From Actinomycetes bacterium (lineage in GTDB: Bacteria > Actinomycetota > Acidimicrobiia > Acidimicrobiales > RAAP-2): a stretch of 51,128 nt of DNA. The translations under genes and the position numbers were made by a program. The notes beneath the pieces are model-generated. The model saw only the letters and a list, made by a program, of their open reading frames with translations. It was not told where the DNA came from and ran no database searches. The stretch lies in assembly GCA_021837305.1 (NCBI GenBank), contig JAKBGV010000001.1, positions 1 through 51,128 on the forward strand, given 5' to 3'. Each line of letters starts with the position of its first letter. Within the stretch, counting starts at the first letter, position 1. This document shows, in pieces, positions 34,602 through 43,979 of this stretch.

Positions 34602-35047
34602 GCGTCATTACTTTCCCCCGACGCGTCGAACGACGGCTCGGTTCGCCGAGTCGACCGGCCGTTCGAACCGCGGGGCACCGCGCAACGGTATCGCGGAATC
34701 CGCGTGTACGGACTGGGTGGCGAAACGCATCCCCAGCCCGTCGGTCGATCATCATCATGGGCGTGGCGCTGGTGGTATCACTCGGCGGAAGCATGGTGGT
34801 CGCTAACCGCCAGGTGGAGCTCCAACGACTTCAGAGCGCGCTCCTGCAGGCACAGTCGAATTACGCCGTGCAGGTGGGGTCGATGACCAATGCCTCCGCA
34901 CCGAGTCAGATCGCGTCCAAAGCTGGCGCGTTACATCTCGTTGACCCCACGTCGGTAACGCAAGTTCCCGCCACGTCGCTTGAGAGGCCGCTGCCGTTAC
35001 CGCAGTTCAATGGGTACGCACCGGTCACATCAAGGACGAGTCGGTGA
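34598..35047 (+). CDS. ftsL: FtsL-like septum protein
   Basis: 149 residues with a basic N-terminus of about 50, one membrane helix (IIIMGVALVVSLGG...) near 51-70 and a short extracytoplasmic coiled coil (VELQRLQSALLQAQSNYAV). Size, topology and place between rsmH and ftsI identify it as the FtsL equivalent; sequence alone would not. It would bridge FtsQ and the FtsW-FtsI synthase. ATG overlaps the rsmH TGA. Confidence 0.75.
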   Translation: MSVITFPRRVERRLGSPSRPAVRTAGHRATVSRNPRVRTGWRNASPARRSIIIMGVALVVSLGGSMVVANRQVELQRLQSALLQAQSNYAVQVGSMTNASAPSQIASKAGALHLVDPTSVTQVPATSLERPLPLPQFNGYAPVTSRTSR

Positions 35048-36879
35048 GCCCGCGAGCCGCGACGCCTCCACGGCAGCCCCGTAACAGGACAGCATCGTCG
35101 GTCGGGAGCAGTCGTTCGGTGCGTCGCATCCGGTTACTTCGGTTCTCGCTTGTGGCGATCTTTGCGTTGCTCGCGGTGCGACTCTTTATGATCCAGATCG
35201 TCGATCATGCGCACTACGCCCGACTGTCCGTCGGGCAGGTCCGCGAGGATCTGGTCACGACGGCCTTGCGAGCTGGCATCTACGACCGCTACGGGCAGAT
35301 TTTGGCTGTCTCGAGGCCGACGTCACTGGTCATCGCCGACGACTTCCAGATCGCCCATCCCGGAACCGAGGCGCGAGCGATGTCACCCATCGTCGGCGTG
35401 CCCGTCGGTCAGTTGACCCGACTGCTTTCGGAGCGACACGGCTACGTCATCATCAACAACCACCTCGACCTGACCATGGGCCGTCAACTCGCGACGATGA
35501 ACTTCCCCGGTATCGTCGTGCAGAGCTCCTCGATTCGCTCGTATCCCAACGGCGCCGAGGCGACGGCGCTGCTTGGTGGTGTCAACGCCTCAGGGGTTGG
35601 ATCGGCCGGGCTGGAGTACCAGTACCAAAAACTCTTGGCGGGCCAGACTGGCATCACGCGAGCGTTCGTATCGGCGTCGGGTGTGAACTTGCCTAGTACC
35701 CACACCACCGTGATCAAGAAGGCCAAGCCCGGCGTCGGTCTCGAGTTGACGATCGACTCGTCGTTGCAGTTCGTCACCGAGCGCGCCCTCGCGCGCGCGC
35801 TCGCGTCCACTGACGCCGTGGCGGGTACCGCCGTGGTGATGGACGTCCACACCGGCGAGATCTTGGCCAACGCGTCCCTGGTCAACGTCCGTGCGAAGCC
35901 CGGGGTGCTGGGCAAGGTTCCCGCGTGGGGAGTCTCAGTCGGCGTACCGGGGATCGAGCAGACGATAAACGACCTAGCGTTCAGTTACGCCTACGAGCCG
36001 GGTTCAGTTTTCAAGGCCGTCACGTTCTCCGCCGCCCTGCAAGCGGGCATCATCACGCCCTCGACCGTCTTCACGATCCCGAACAGCATCATCGTCGGCG
36101 GACGGCTCTTCCACGACGCTGAGAACCACGGACTCGAACATCTCACCGCGACCCAGATCCTCGCACAGTCCTCCAACATCGGTACCTACAAGATCACCGA
36201 TCGACTCGGTGAGGCGGGCCTGCTCAGCCAGGTCGAGCGGTTGGGTTTCGGTCAGCTGACGACATTGAACTTTCCGGGTGAGACGGCGGGACTGCTCGTG
36301 AATGCGAATAGTTGGTCCGGGAGCGACATGGCTGCGATGCCAATCGGACAGGTCGACGCCGTTCCACCGATTCAAGTGCTCGACGCCTACAACGCCATTG
36401 CGAACGGTGGCGTCTTCGTTGAACCGAAGCTCGTACGCGGCTACGTCATGGCCAATGGTGCCGTGCGAGCCGCACCCCCGAGCAAGACCCGACAGGTGGT
36501 GACGCCAGCGGTGTCGGCCACGTTGACCAAGATGCTCGAACAGGTGGTTCTTGCGGGTACCGGCACCAACGCGATCATCCCGGGCTACCCGGTGGCCGGC
36601 AAGACGGGTACGGCGACGATCCCGTACCCGGGCAAGGATCTGCTGTTGTCGGGTCAGTTCGACGCCACCTTCGTCGGATTCGCTCCGGCCGACCACCCGG
36701 TACTCTCGATGATCGTGGTGGTCGAACGTCCGTTGACGACCGTGTACGGAGGCACCGCCGCAGCACCGGTCTTTCAACAGGTGATGTCGTACGCGCTGCA
36801 CCACTACGCGATTCCGTCGTCGGGAATCACCGTGAAGCCGCTCAAGGGACTGGCCTCGATTGCCTCGGACGTGACGTGA
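35044..36879 (+). CDS. ftsI: septal peptidoglycan transpeptidase FtsI (PBP3)
   Basis: Cross-links septal peptidoglycan outside the membrane. The 611 residues have one N-terminal helix near 37-55, a dimerisation domain, and the transpeptidase motifs SVFK (Ser321-Lys324), SSN near 376 and KTGT (Lys520). The length fits class B PBPs. GTG start overlapping the ftsL stop. Partner of FtsW, encoded at 39318. Confidence 0.94.
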   Translation: MSPRAATPPRQPRNRTASSVGSSRSVRRIRLLRFSLVAIFALLAVRLFMIQIVDHAHYARLSVGQVREDLVTTALRAGIYDRYGQILAVSRPTSLVIADDFQIAHPGTEARAMSPIVGVPVGQLTRLLSERHGYVIINNHLDLTMGRQLATMNFPGIVVQSSSIRSYPNGAEATALLGGVNASGVGSAGLEYQYQKLLAGQTGITRAFVSASGVNLPSTHTTVIKKAKPGVGLELTIDSSLQFVTERALARALASTDAVAGTAVVMDVHTGEILANASLVNVRAKPGVLGKVPAWGVSVGVPGIEQTINDLAFSYAYEPGSVFKAVTFSAALQAGIITPSTVFTIPNSIIVGGRLFHDAENHGLEHLTATQILAQSSNIGTYKITDRLGEAGLLSQVERLGFGQLTTLNFPGETAGLLVNANSWSGSDMAAMPIGQVDAVPPIQVLDAYNAIANGGVFVEPKLVRGYVMANGAVRAAPPSKTRQVVTPAVSATLTKMLEQVVLAGTGTNAIIPGYPVAGKTGTATIPYPGKDLLLSGQFDATFVGFAPADHPVLSMIVVVERPLTTVYGGTAAAPVFQQVMSYALHHYAIPSSGITVKPLKGLASIASDVT

Positions 36880-38276
36880 TGCAGCTCGGCGACCTCTTCG
36901 ACGACGCGCCTTTGGATATCGCGACGGCGAGTGTCGAGATCGATCGCGTCGAGATCGACTCACGGGCTTGTGGTCCCGGGACCCTCTTCCTGGCCGTTCC
37001 CGGCTCCCGCGACGACGGCGTGCGCTACGCCGCCGACGCCGTCGCCCGTGGCGCGGTGGCCGTTATGGCGACGGTGCCGATGGACGTTGGCGTGCCGGTA
37101 GTCGTCGTCCCACCGAGTCAGGTGCGCGCGATGGTGGCCCACGTGAGCGCGGCGATCGTCGGCCATCCGGACCGCCGGGTCGAGCTCGTCGGTGTAACGG
37201 GAACCAACGGTAAGACAACTGTGACCACACTCGTGGCTCAACTGGCGAAGGGCCTGGGGTGGAACGGCGCGAATATCGGAACGTTGACGCACCAGCGAAC
37301 GACACCGGCCGGACCTGAACTCTTCCGTAGCATCAACACCATCGTGCGCGGTTTGGAGGATTCGGCCGCGAGGTCGATCCTCGCCCTGGAGGTGTCGAGT
37401 CACGCGTTGGACCAAGGTCGAGTTGATGGGCTCGAGTTCACGGTGGCCGCGTTCACCAACCTGAGCCACGACCACCTCGACTACCACGGGACGATGGAGG
37501 CGTACTATCGCGCCAAGGCCCAGCTGTTCACACCGGAACGAGCGCGACGGGCCGTGATTTGGGTCGATGACCCCTACGGGGCCCGACTCGCAGACGAGTC
37601 GACGATCGCCACGACCGCCGTTTCGATGGCAGACGTCACGAGCGTCACCATGTCGCTCATCGGTACGACGTTCTTCTGGCGCGGTCAACTCGTTCGTTCG
37701 CCCCTCGTTGGGGACTACAACGTCGCCAATGTCGCAATGGCGCTGTCGATTATGAGCGCCCTCGGTGCCGACGAGGCCGAGGTCATCGAAACGCTCGTGG
37801 ACGTTCGTCCCGTGCCAGGTCGCTTCGAAATCGTGCACAGTCACGACGTTGTCGTGATCGTTGACTACGCCCATACGCCCGCCGGACTAGAACACCTGCT
37901 GCGCGACGTGCGCTCACTCGCGCCATCGTCTCGCATTATCACGGTGTTCGGCTGCGGGGGCGATCGAGACCACGAGAAACGGCCGGCGATGGGGTCCACG
38001 GCGGCCGAGCTCTCCGATATCGTCTTCGTGACCTCGGATAATCCTCGCTCGGAGGATCCAGATGGCATCATTGATGCCATCATGGCGGGCGTAGCGAACG
38101 ATTCGAACGTCCACCGCGAGGTCGATCGACGTCGAGCCATCTCTAGCGCGTTGAGCGAGGCGCGCACCGGTGACGTCGTGGTCGTCGCGGGGAAGGGTCA
38201 CGAAACGACCCAGATCATCGGCGACACCGTGCTTGATTTCGACGATCGAGCGGTCGTCAGGGAGCTGATGAAATGA
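36879..38276 (+). CDS. murE: UDP-MurNAc-tripeptide ligase MurE (meso-DAP type)
   Basis: Adds the third residue of the peptide stem in the cytoplasm. The 465 residues include GTNGKTT (108-114), the carbamylated-lysine region and the acceptor motif DNPR (387-390), which selects meso-diaminopimelate. So the wall should be DAP-type. The start may be ATG 36879 or the GTG just before it; both overlap the ftsI stop. murF, which normally follows, is absent: mraY begins 7 nt downstream. Confidence 0.95.
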   Translation: MQLGDLFDDAPLDIATASVEIDRVEIDSRACGPGTLFLAVPGSRDDGVRYAADAVARGAVAVMATVPMDVGVPVVVVPPSQVRAMVAHVSAAIVGHPDRRVELVGVTGTNGKTTVTTLVAQLAKGLGWNGANIGTLTHQRTTPAGPELFRSINTIVRGLEDSAARSILALEVSSHALDQGRVDGLEFTVAAFTNLSHDHLDYHGTMEAYYRAKAQLFTPERARRAVIWVDDPYGARLADESTIATTAVSMADVTSVTMSLIGTTFFWRGQLVRSPLVGDYNVANVAMALSIMSALGADEAEVIETLVDVRPVPGRFEIVHSHDVVVIVDYAHTPAGLEHLLRDVRSLAPSSRIITVFGCGGDRDHEKRPAMGSTAAELSDIVFVTSDNPRSEDPDGIIDAIMAGVANDSNVHREVDRRRAISSALSEARTGDVVVVAGKGHETTQIIGDTVLDFDDRAVVRELMK

Positions 38277-38283
38277 GTCCACG

Positions 38284-39318
38284 ATGCTGAGCTTGATGGA
38301 ATCAGGCGGGATTGGATTCCTGGTGTCGCTCTTAGCGACACCGGTCTGGATCCGCTTCGTGCGCCGTCGCTCGATGGGCCAACACATTCGCTCTGACGGC
38401 CCCTCGTCGCACCAGGCGAAGGCGGGCACGCCAACGATGGGCGGCGTGATCATCGTGCTCGCGGGCGTCATCGGCTATCTCATGGGACACGTGGGCACCT
38501 CGATCAACTTCACCCGAGCCGGCGTGCTCGCAATGTCGGTGACCGTTGCCTCGGGGGTCGTCGGTTTCGCCGATGACTACCTGGCGATCCGCAACGCGAG
38601 AAATCTGGGTTTGAACAAACGGGGCAAACTCGCCGGTCAGCTGTTGATCGCGGCGGTATTCGCATTGCTCGCCATCTACTGGGTCAAGACTTCCACGGAC
38701 CTCTCGTTCACGCGGTTCTCGCTGCCGGGTTGGAACCTTTCGGTGCTCGGGTGGATACTGCTCGCGGTGTTCGTGATTGTGGCGACTTCGAACGCGGTCA
38801 ACTTGACCGACGGGCTGGACGGACTGGCGGGCGGTTCGGCGACGTTCGCCTTCGCGGTGTTGTCGATTATCGGATACTGGCAGTTCCGTCATTTCTCCAT
38901 CTACCACCTTCACAGCGCGCTCGATCTCGGGTTGGTCGCGGTGGGCCTCGTGGGATCGTGCTTGGGCTTTCTCTGGTGGAATGCCGCGCCCGCTCGGATC
39001 ATGATGGGCGACACGGGGTCTCTCGCGATCGGCACTGGTCTAGGCGCCTTGAGCCTCCTGATGAACCTCGATCTGCTGCTCGTGGTCTTGGGTGGTCTCT
39101 TCGTCGCCGAGACGGCGTCGGTAATCCTTCAGGTGCTGAGTTTCAGGCTCTTCGGTCGGCGGATCTTCCGGATGGCGCCGTTCCACCACCACTTCGAGTT
39201 GCTCGGTTGGCCCGAGACGACGGTGATCATCCGGTTCTGGATCCTCTCGGGTCTCTGCGCAGCCCTCGCGCTGGGGATCTTCTACGGCGACTTCCTCAAG
39301 ATCGCCAAGGTGGTCTGA
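38284..39318 (+). CDS. mraY: phospho-MurNAc-pentapeptide transferase MraY
   Basis: Integral membrane enzyme making lipid I from UDP-MurNAc-pentapeptide and undecaprenyl phosphate. The 344 residues have about ten helices and the catalytic loops GTPTMGG, GFADDY, NAVNLTDGLDGLAGG and MGDTGSLAIG, with HHHFELLGWPE near the end. The ATG has no strong ribosome site and relies on closeness to murE. Stop overlaps the ftsW ATG, leaving no room for the usual murD. Confidence 0.96.
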   Translation: MLSLMESGGIGFLVSLLATPVWIRFVRRRSMGQHIRSDGPSSHQAKAGTPTMGGVIIVLAGVIGYLMGHVGTSINFTRAGVLAMSVTVASGVVGFADDYLAIRNARNLGLNKRGKLAGQLLIAAVFALLAIYWVKTSTDLSFTRFSLPGWNLSVLGWILLAVFVIVATSNAVNLTDGLDGLAGGSATFAFAVLSIIGYWQFRHFSIYHLHSALDLGLVAVGLVGSCLGFLWWNAAPARIMMGDTGSLAIGTGLGALSLLMNLDLLLVVLGGLFVAETASVILQVLSFRLFGRRIFRMAPFHHHFELLGWPETTVIIRFWILSGLCAALALGIFYGDFLKIAKVV

Positions 39319-40595
39319 TGGACGAGGCGCGACCGGGCCGACTGTTCCATCCGTGGCCACGGGGTAACCCCGCCGCTCGATCGCTCCTACTCGCCACCAT
39401 GATCATGGTCGCCTACGGCACGGTCGCGGTCGCGTCGGCGAGCGAGGGCCAGGCGACCGCCAACGGTGGCTCGAGTTGGAGCATCGCGATCCACGATGTT
39501 GTCTATCTCGGATTCGGCCTCTTCGCTCTCTACCTTGGCGCGAGGTTACGCACCGGCTATTTGATCCGTCGTGCACCGCTCGCAATGGTGGGCGGGATCG
39601 GCCTGCTGTTGGCGGTAAAGGTGATTGGCGTCAGCGCGAACGGCGGCAAACGGTGGCTGAACCTCCACGTGATTTTCCTGCAGCCATCGGAACTCTTTAA
39701 GTTCGTCACAATTCTCTACGTTTCGTGGGCCGTCCTGTACCACCACGAGGAGCTGGGGGAGTGGCGTCGGTTGGCCCTGTGGATGTCGCCCGTGCTCGTT
39801 GGCAGCGGGTTGATCCTCCTGGAGCCAGATATCGGGACCTCCTCGGTCGTCGTGGCGATTGCGGTGGTGGTGCTCGCCGTCGCGGGACTCAGTCGACAAC
39901 TGCTGATACGTATCGCGATCCTCGGGTTAGTCGGTTTCGGCGGGTTCATGCTCGTCAAGCCCTATTCTGCCCGTCGCTTCCTCTCATTCCTGCACCCCGG
40001 CCAAGACCTTCAGGGCAGCGGCTATCAGCTGTTGCAGTCAAAGATCGGTTTGGGAGCGGGCGGTCTGACCGGTCTTGGCCTCGGTCATAGTCGAGAGAAG
40101 TGGGGACTTCTGCCCAACCCGCACACCGACTTCATCTTCACGATTATCGGTGAGGAGCTGGGTCTCATCGGGACGTTGACTGTCATCGGACTGTTCGTGT
40201 GGTTCCTCTTCAGCGCCACGCGGATCGCCCTCAACTCTCAGAACGCGGCGCAACGACTGGTCGTCGTGGGTATCGTGACGTGGATCGTGCTTGAGGCGGT
40301 CATCAACATCGCCTCGGTGGTGGGCGGCTGGGCGGTGACCGGGATCCCGCTACCGTTCTTCTCATACGGCGGCACCGCGCTGATCACCGAACTCTTCGGG
40401 GTCGGCGTGCTCTACAACATCGGACACGATACGAGCCGGCTCGGCGGACTGGAGATAGAGGATCACGTCGCCGTGGTCGGCCGCGCGTCGCGCACGGCAC
40501 CACACCCCGAACCGCGAGCCACACCACGTACGGCACCGCCGGTCGCACCGCGTCACGGTCCGATGTCGCGCGAACGCGTGAGACGGTACGACTGA
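39318..40595 (+). CDS. ftsW: septal peptidoglycan glycosyltransferase FtsW
   Basis: SEDS polymerase of septal glycan strands. The 425 residues give about ten helices. Family features are NGGKRWLNLHVIFLQPSELFKF, the EPDIGTSSV stretch with the catalytic-type aspartate, the loop QLLQSKIGLGAGGLTGLGLG, and PNPHTDFIFTIIGEELG. The last about 45 residues are a Pro/Arg/Ala-rich cytoplasmic tail. ATG 39318 overlaps the mraY stop (TGATG); the frame is open far upstream but only as a shadow of mraY. Confidence 0.95.
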   Translation: MDEARPGRLFHPWPRGNPAARSLLLATMIMVAYGTVAVASASEGQATANGGSSWSIAIHDVVYLGFGLFALYLGARLRTGYLIRRAPLAMVGGIGLLLAVKVIGVSANGGKRWLNLHVIFLQPSELFKFVTILYVSWAVLYHHEELGEWRRLALWMSPVLVGSGLILLEPDIGTSSVVVAIAVVVLAVAGLSRQLLIRIAILGLVGFGGFMLVKPYSARRFLSFLHPGQDLQGSGYQLLQSKIGLGAGGLTGLGLGHSREKWGLLPNPHTDFIFTIIGEELGLIGTLTVIGLFVWFLFSATRIALNSQNAAQRLVVVGIVTWIVLEAVINIASVVGGWAVTGIPLPFFSYGGTALITELFGVGVLYNIGHDTSRLGGLEIEDHVAVVGRASRTAPHPEPRATPRTAPPVAPRHGPMSRERVRRYD

Positions 40596-41716
40596 TGCTC
40601 GGACCCATCGTCGTGACCGGAGGCGGTACCGGCGGTCACATCTTCCCGATGCGTGCGATCGGCGAGGAACTCGTCGCCAGGGGTGTACCCGCTTCCTCAA
40701 TCCACTACGTCGGCAGCCGTCGAGGCCAGGAGGCCTCGCTGTTGGCCGATCAGCCCATTGACCTCACCCTCTTGCCCGGGCGGGGAATCCGACGGTCGTG
40801 GCGGCTACGTGCACTGGCCCAGAACTTCGGTGCGGTCGCCGGTCTCGCGGCGGCTTTCGTCGCGGCGTTCGTGCGAATCGGTCGCTGGCGCCCGTCAGTC
40901 GTGGTGTCGGTCGGCGGCTACGCGGCGGCGGCCGTGGGTGCGGCGACGGTGCTCTGGCGCCGTCCGCTGGTGCTGGTCGAACTCGACGCCACCCCTGGCG
41001 CAGTGCATCGAATCCTCGCCCGCTTCGCGAGTCGACGGTGTCTCGCGTGGGGTCCAGCGCAGGATCGCAGTGTCGTGACAGGCGTCCCCCTCGGTCATGA
41101 CGTGCTCGCAGTCGATCGCGGACCTGAGGCGCGCGAGCGGTCGCGCGAGACCATGGAGCCGCCAATCGAGCGAGGTCGTGAGGTGGTGGTCGTCATGTCG
41201 GGGTCACTGGGAGCGACGAGGGTCAACGACGCGGTGAGCGAACTCGCGCAACGTTGGTCGCGTCGTGTCGATCGAACGATCATCCACGTCAGTGGCCGCC
41301 GTGACGCGTCGCGGGTCCTCGCGCGACATCAGCCCACCGAAGGGCTGGACTATCGGATCATCGAGTTCGCGGTGATGGCCCCACTGTGGGCGGTCGCCGA
41401 CGTGGCGGTGTGCCGTGCGGGGGCCACAACCCTCGCCGAACTGACCGCGCTGGGTATCCCGTCAGTGCTGGTGCCGTTGCCGGGCGCACCGGGCGACCAC
41501 CAGACCCGCAACGCGCAAGTCGTCGCCGACGTCGGTGGCGCAGTAATCGTGCGCGATGAGGACTGTGACGCTGCGGCGTTGGAGGCGGCGCTGGAGCGTC
41601 TCCTCGCCCCAGGTGAACGTGAGCGCGCCAGCGAAGCCGCGCAGCGACTCGGCCATCTCGACGCCGCGGCGGCGATCGCTGGTGTCGTGCTCGAGGTCGG
41701 GGGTCGCCCGACGTGA
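40595..41716 (+). CDS. murG: UDP-GlcNAc:lipid I N-acetylglucosaminyltransferase MurG
   Basis: Makes lipid II at the inner face of the membrane. The 373 residues show GGGTGGHIFP (9-18) and a C-terminal UDP-GlcNAc site with CRAGATTLAEL and GDHQTRNA. The acceptor-side motif HEQN, or HEAN in mycobacteria, reads VELD here. Otherwise the two-domain layout is intact. ATG shares a base with the ftsW stop; murC overlaps the end by 4 nt. Confidence 0.92.
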   Translation: MLGPIVVTGGGTGGHIFPMRAIGEELVARGVPASSIHYVGSRRGQEASLLADQPIDLTLLPGRGIRRSWRLRALAQNFGAVAGLAAAFVAAFVRIGRWRPSVVVSVGGYAAAAVGAATVLWRRPLVLVELDATPGAVHRILARFASRRCLAWGPAQDRSVVTGVPLGHDVLAVDRGPEARERSRETMEPPIERGREVVVVMSGSLGATRVNDAVSELAQRWSRRVDRTIIHVSGRRDASRVLARHQPTEGLDYRIIEFAVMAPLWAVADVAVCRAGATTLAELTALGIPSVLVPLPGAPGDHQTRNAQVVADVGGAVIVRDEDCDAAALEAALERLLAPGERERASEAAQRLGHLDAAAAIAGVVLEVGGRPT

Positions 41717-43071
41717 TCTTCGACTCTGGCACCCGGGTCCACATTGTTGGCGTTGGCGGTGCGGGTATGAGCGGGCTGGCCCGACTCCTCGCACTGCGCG
41801 GCTGTACCGTGACGGGCTCTGATGCGCGACCTTCTGCGGTTCTTGACGAGTTGAGCGCCGCGGGTGTCACGGTGCGCGTCGGCCACGACGCCGCCTTCGT
41901 AGCTGACGCGCAGGTCGTGCTCTGGTCGCCAGCGGTCGCCTCGGATCACGTGGAACTCGTAGCGGCACGCGAGCGGGGCGCGATCATGGTGACGCGCGCC
42001 CGCGTGCTCGCCGAGTTGGCGACCATGCAGCCCGTGGTCGGGCTCACCGGTACGCACGGTAAGACGACAGCGACGTCGATGATGGTGCACGTGTTTCACG
42101 CGGCCGGAGCGGATGCGTCGCGGCTCCTTGGCGCGCCCGTCGTCGGGGTCGGGGCGAATGGTCACTGGGGCACCGGTCCGTTGGTGATGGAGGTCGATGA
42201 GAGTTACGGGACCTTCCGTGAGCTGGCGCCGTCGTCGCTTGGTCTCTTGAACGTCGAGGCGGACCACCTCGACTACTACGGTGACCGGCGCACACTCGAT
42301 GCGGCCTTCGCGGATCTCGTCGGGCGCACGAGCGGCCCGGTCGTTCTGTGGGCGGACGATCCCGGGAATCGGCGAGTGCTGGAGGTCGTTGAGCGGCCGG
42401 TGACCACCGTCGGACGACGCGACAGTGGATGGGTCGTGACTGACGAGGTGTTGGCGAGACGCGCGGCGCGATTCGAGTTGACCGGTGCCACGGGCGACCA
42501 CCTCACGATCGAGCTGTCGGTGACGGGTTCGCACAACGTGGCAAACGCGGCGGTCGTCGCGACCCTCGCGCTGGCTCTCGGCGTCGAGCGCGAGCACGTG
42601 ATCGCGGGACTACGCGCCTTCGTTGGAGCGCCGCGGCGCTTCGAGTATCGAGGTCGGTGGCGAGGGGCTGACGTGTACGAGGACTACGCGCATCTGCCCG
42701 GTGAGGTGGCGGCGACACTGGCGGCGACGCGGGCCGCGGGCTACGAGCGCATCACTGCGATCTTCCAGCCGCACCGGGTGACCCGCACGATCGCCCTGGC
42801 GGATGACTTCGCCACCTCTTTCCAGGGAGCGCAACGGGTAATCGTGACCGACATCTATCGGGCTGGTGAGGCTAATCCGACGGGGGCGACCGGTCGACTG
42901 GTCTCGAACGCCGTGGCGGGAGCGTTCGCGGGCCGTGTGGACTACGCGGCGACCTTCGCCGAGGTGGTCGCCGCGCTCGAAGCCGGTCCTGAGGCTGACG
43001 CGGTTCTCGTGCTCGGGGCCGGCGACATCGCCGACGTTATCGGACTGTTGCCTGACGGACTCGACCCGTGA
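41713..43071 (+). CDS. murC: UDP-MurNAc-L-alanine ligase MurC
   Basis: Adds the first alanine of the peptide stem. The 452 residues have the Rossmann start HIVGVGGAGMSGLA, ATP site GTHGKTT, ADHLDYYGD and the third-domain EDYAHLPGEV, where most MurC have DDYxHHP, so one histidine is lost. The GTG start overlaps the murG stop. Confidence 0.94.
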   Translation: MIFDSGTRVHIVGVGGAGMSGLARLLALRGCTVTGSDARPSAVLDELSAAGVTVRVGHDAAFVADAQVVLWSPAVASDHVELVAARERGAIMVTRARVLAELATMQPVVGLTGTHGKTTATSMMVHVFHAAGADASRLLGAPVVGVGANGHWGTGPLVMEVDESYGTFRELAPSSLGLLNVEADHLDYYGDRRTLDAAFADLVGRTSGPVVLWADDPGNRRVLEVVERPVTTVGRRDSGWVVTDEVLARRAARFELTGATGDHLTIELSVTGSHNVANAAVVATLALALGVEREHVIAGLRAFVGAPRRFEYRGRWRGADVYEDYAHLPGEVAATLAATRAAGYERITAIFQPHRVTRTIALADDFATSFQGAQRVIVTDIYRAGEANPTGATGRLVSNAVAGAFAGRVDYAATFAEVVAALEAGPEADAVLVLGAGDIADVIGLLPDGLDP

Positions 43072-43979
43072 GCCTGGACCGACTCGTCCGCGTCGGCGGT
43101 GGGCGCGTACTCGAGCACGCGCCGGTCGGACCGTTGACGACGTATCGGGTCGGAGGTTCGGTGCGTGCGCTCGTGACGCTCGCGACGATGTCGGACGCGC
43201 TCGAACTGCTGCCGCTGATTGAGGCAACCGGTCTCGACGTCGTGGTCATCGGCAACGGGTCGAACCTGCTCGTCGCCGAGGGTGAACACGACGCCGTAGC
43301 GATCCGCCTCGTCGGGGACTTCACGGGTTTGAGCTGGAGCGATGACGCGAGGTCGGTCGCGGTCGTCGCCGGCGGCGGCCTCGACCTGCCGGTGATGGCG
43401 CGTCGGTTGGTCGCCGAGGGGATCGTCGGATTCGAGTGGGCCGTCGGGGTGCCCGGCTCCGTCGGCGGCGCCGTCGCGATGAACGCTGGGGGACACGGGT
43501 CCGATATGGACGCGAACGTCACCTCGGTCGAACTCTGGCACGATGGCACCGTCGCCACCTGGGATCGGGGTCGACTCAACTTTGGCTATCGTTCGAGCGC
43601 AGTGGCTAGGGGCGACGTCGTGCTCTCTGCGACGCTATCGCTGGTCAAGGGGGATATCGGGGAAGCGCGGGCCCGGTTGAGCGAGATCGTGCGCTGGCGG
43701 CGCCAGCACCAGCCTGGCGGCGCGAACGCGGGCAGCGTGTTCCGCAACCCCGAACACGATCACGCCGGGCGGCTCATCGAGGCCGCCGGCTGCAAGGGGT
43801 TGCGGCTCGGTAGCGCGATGGTGAGCGAGAAACACGCGAATTTCATCATCGCCGATCCCGGCGGGTCCGCCGACGACGTGCGTCGCCTCATCGCGCTCGT
43901 ACGCACTCGGGTGGCCGATGTTGCGGGGGTCACCCTCGTCGCAGAGAATCGCTTTTTCGGTTTCGAGGATGCCCCGTGA
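43068..43979 (+). CDS. murB: UDP-N-acetylenolpyruvoylglucosamine reductase
   Basis: FAD and NADPH enzyme that completes UDP-MurNAc. The 303 residues include TTYRVGGSVRAL, the FAD loop IGNGSNLLVAEG, GVPGSVGGAVAMNAGG, active-site YRSS, NAGSVFRNP with the proton-donor serine, and the C-terminal glutamate in AENRFFG. The GTG start overlaps the murC stop by 4 nt, and its own stop overlaps ftsQ. Confidence 0.96.
   Translation: MSLDRLVRVGGGRVLEHAPVGPLTTYRVGGSVRALVTLATMSDALELLPLIEATGLDVVVIGNGSNLLVAEGEHDAVAIRLVGDFTGLSWSDDARSVAVVAGGGLDLPVMARRLVAEGIVGFEWAVGVPGSVGGAVAMNAGGHGSDMDANVTSVELWHDGTVATWDRGRLNFGYRSSAVARGDVVLSATLSLVKGDIGEARARLSEIVRWRRQHQPGGANAGSVFRNPEHDHAGRLIEAAGCKGLRLGSAMVSEKHANFIIADPGGSADDVRRLIALVRTRVADVAGVTLVAENRFFGFEDAP

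Noticed and set aside
41350-42597. Long minus-strand frame of 415 codons
   Set aside because: It is antisense to murG and murC, both clearly real, and has shadow-type composition.
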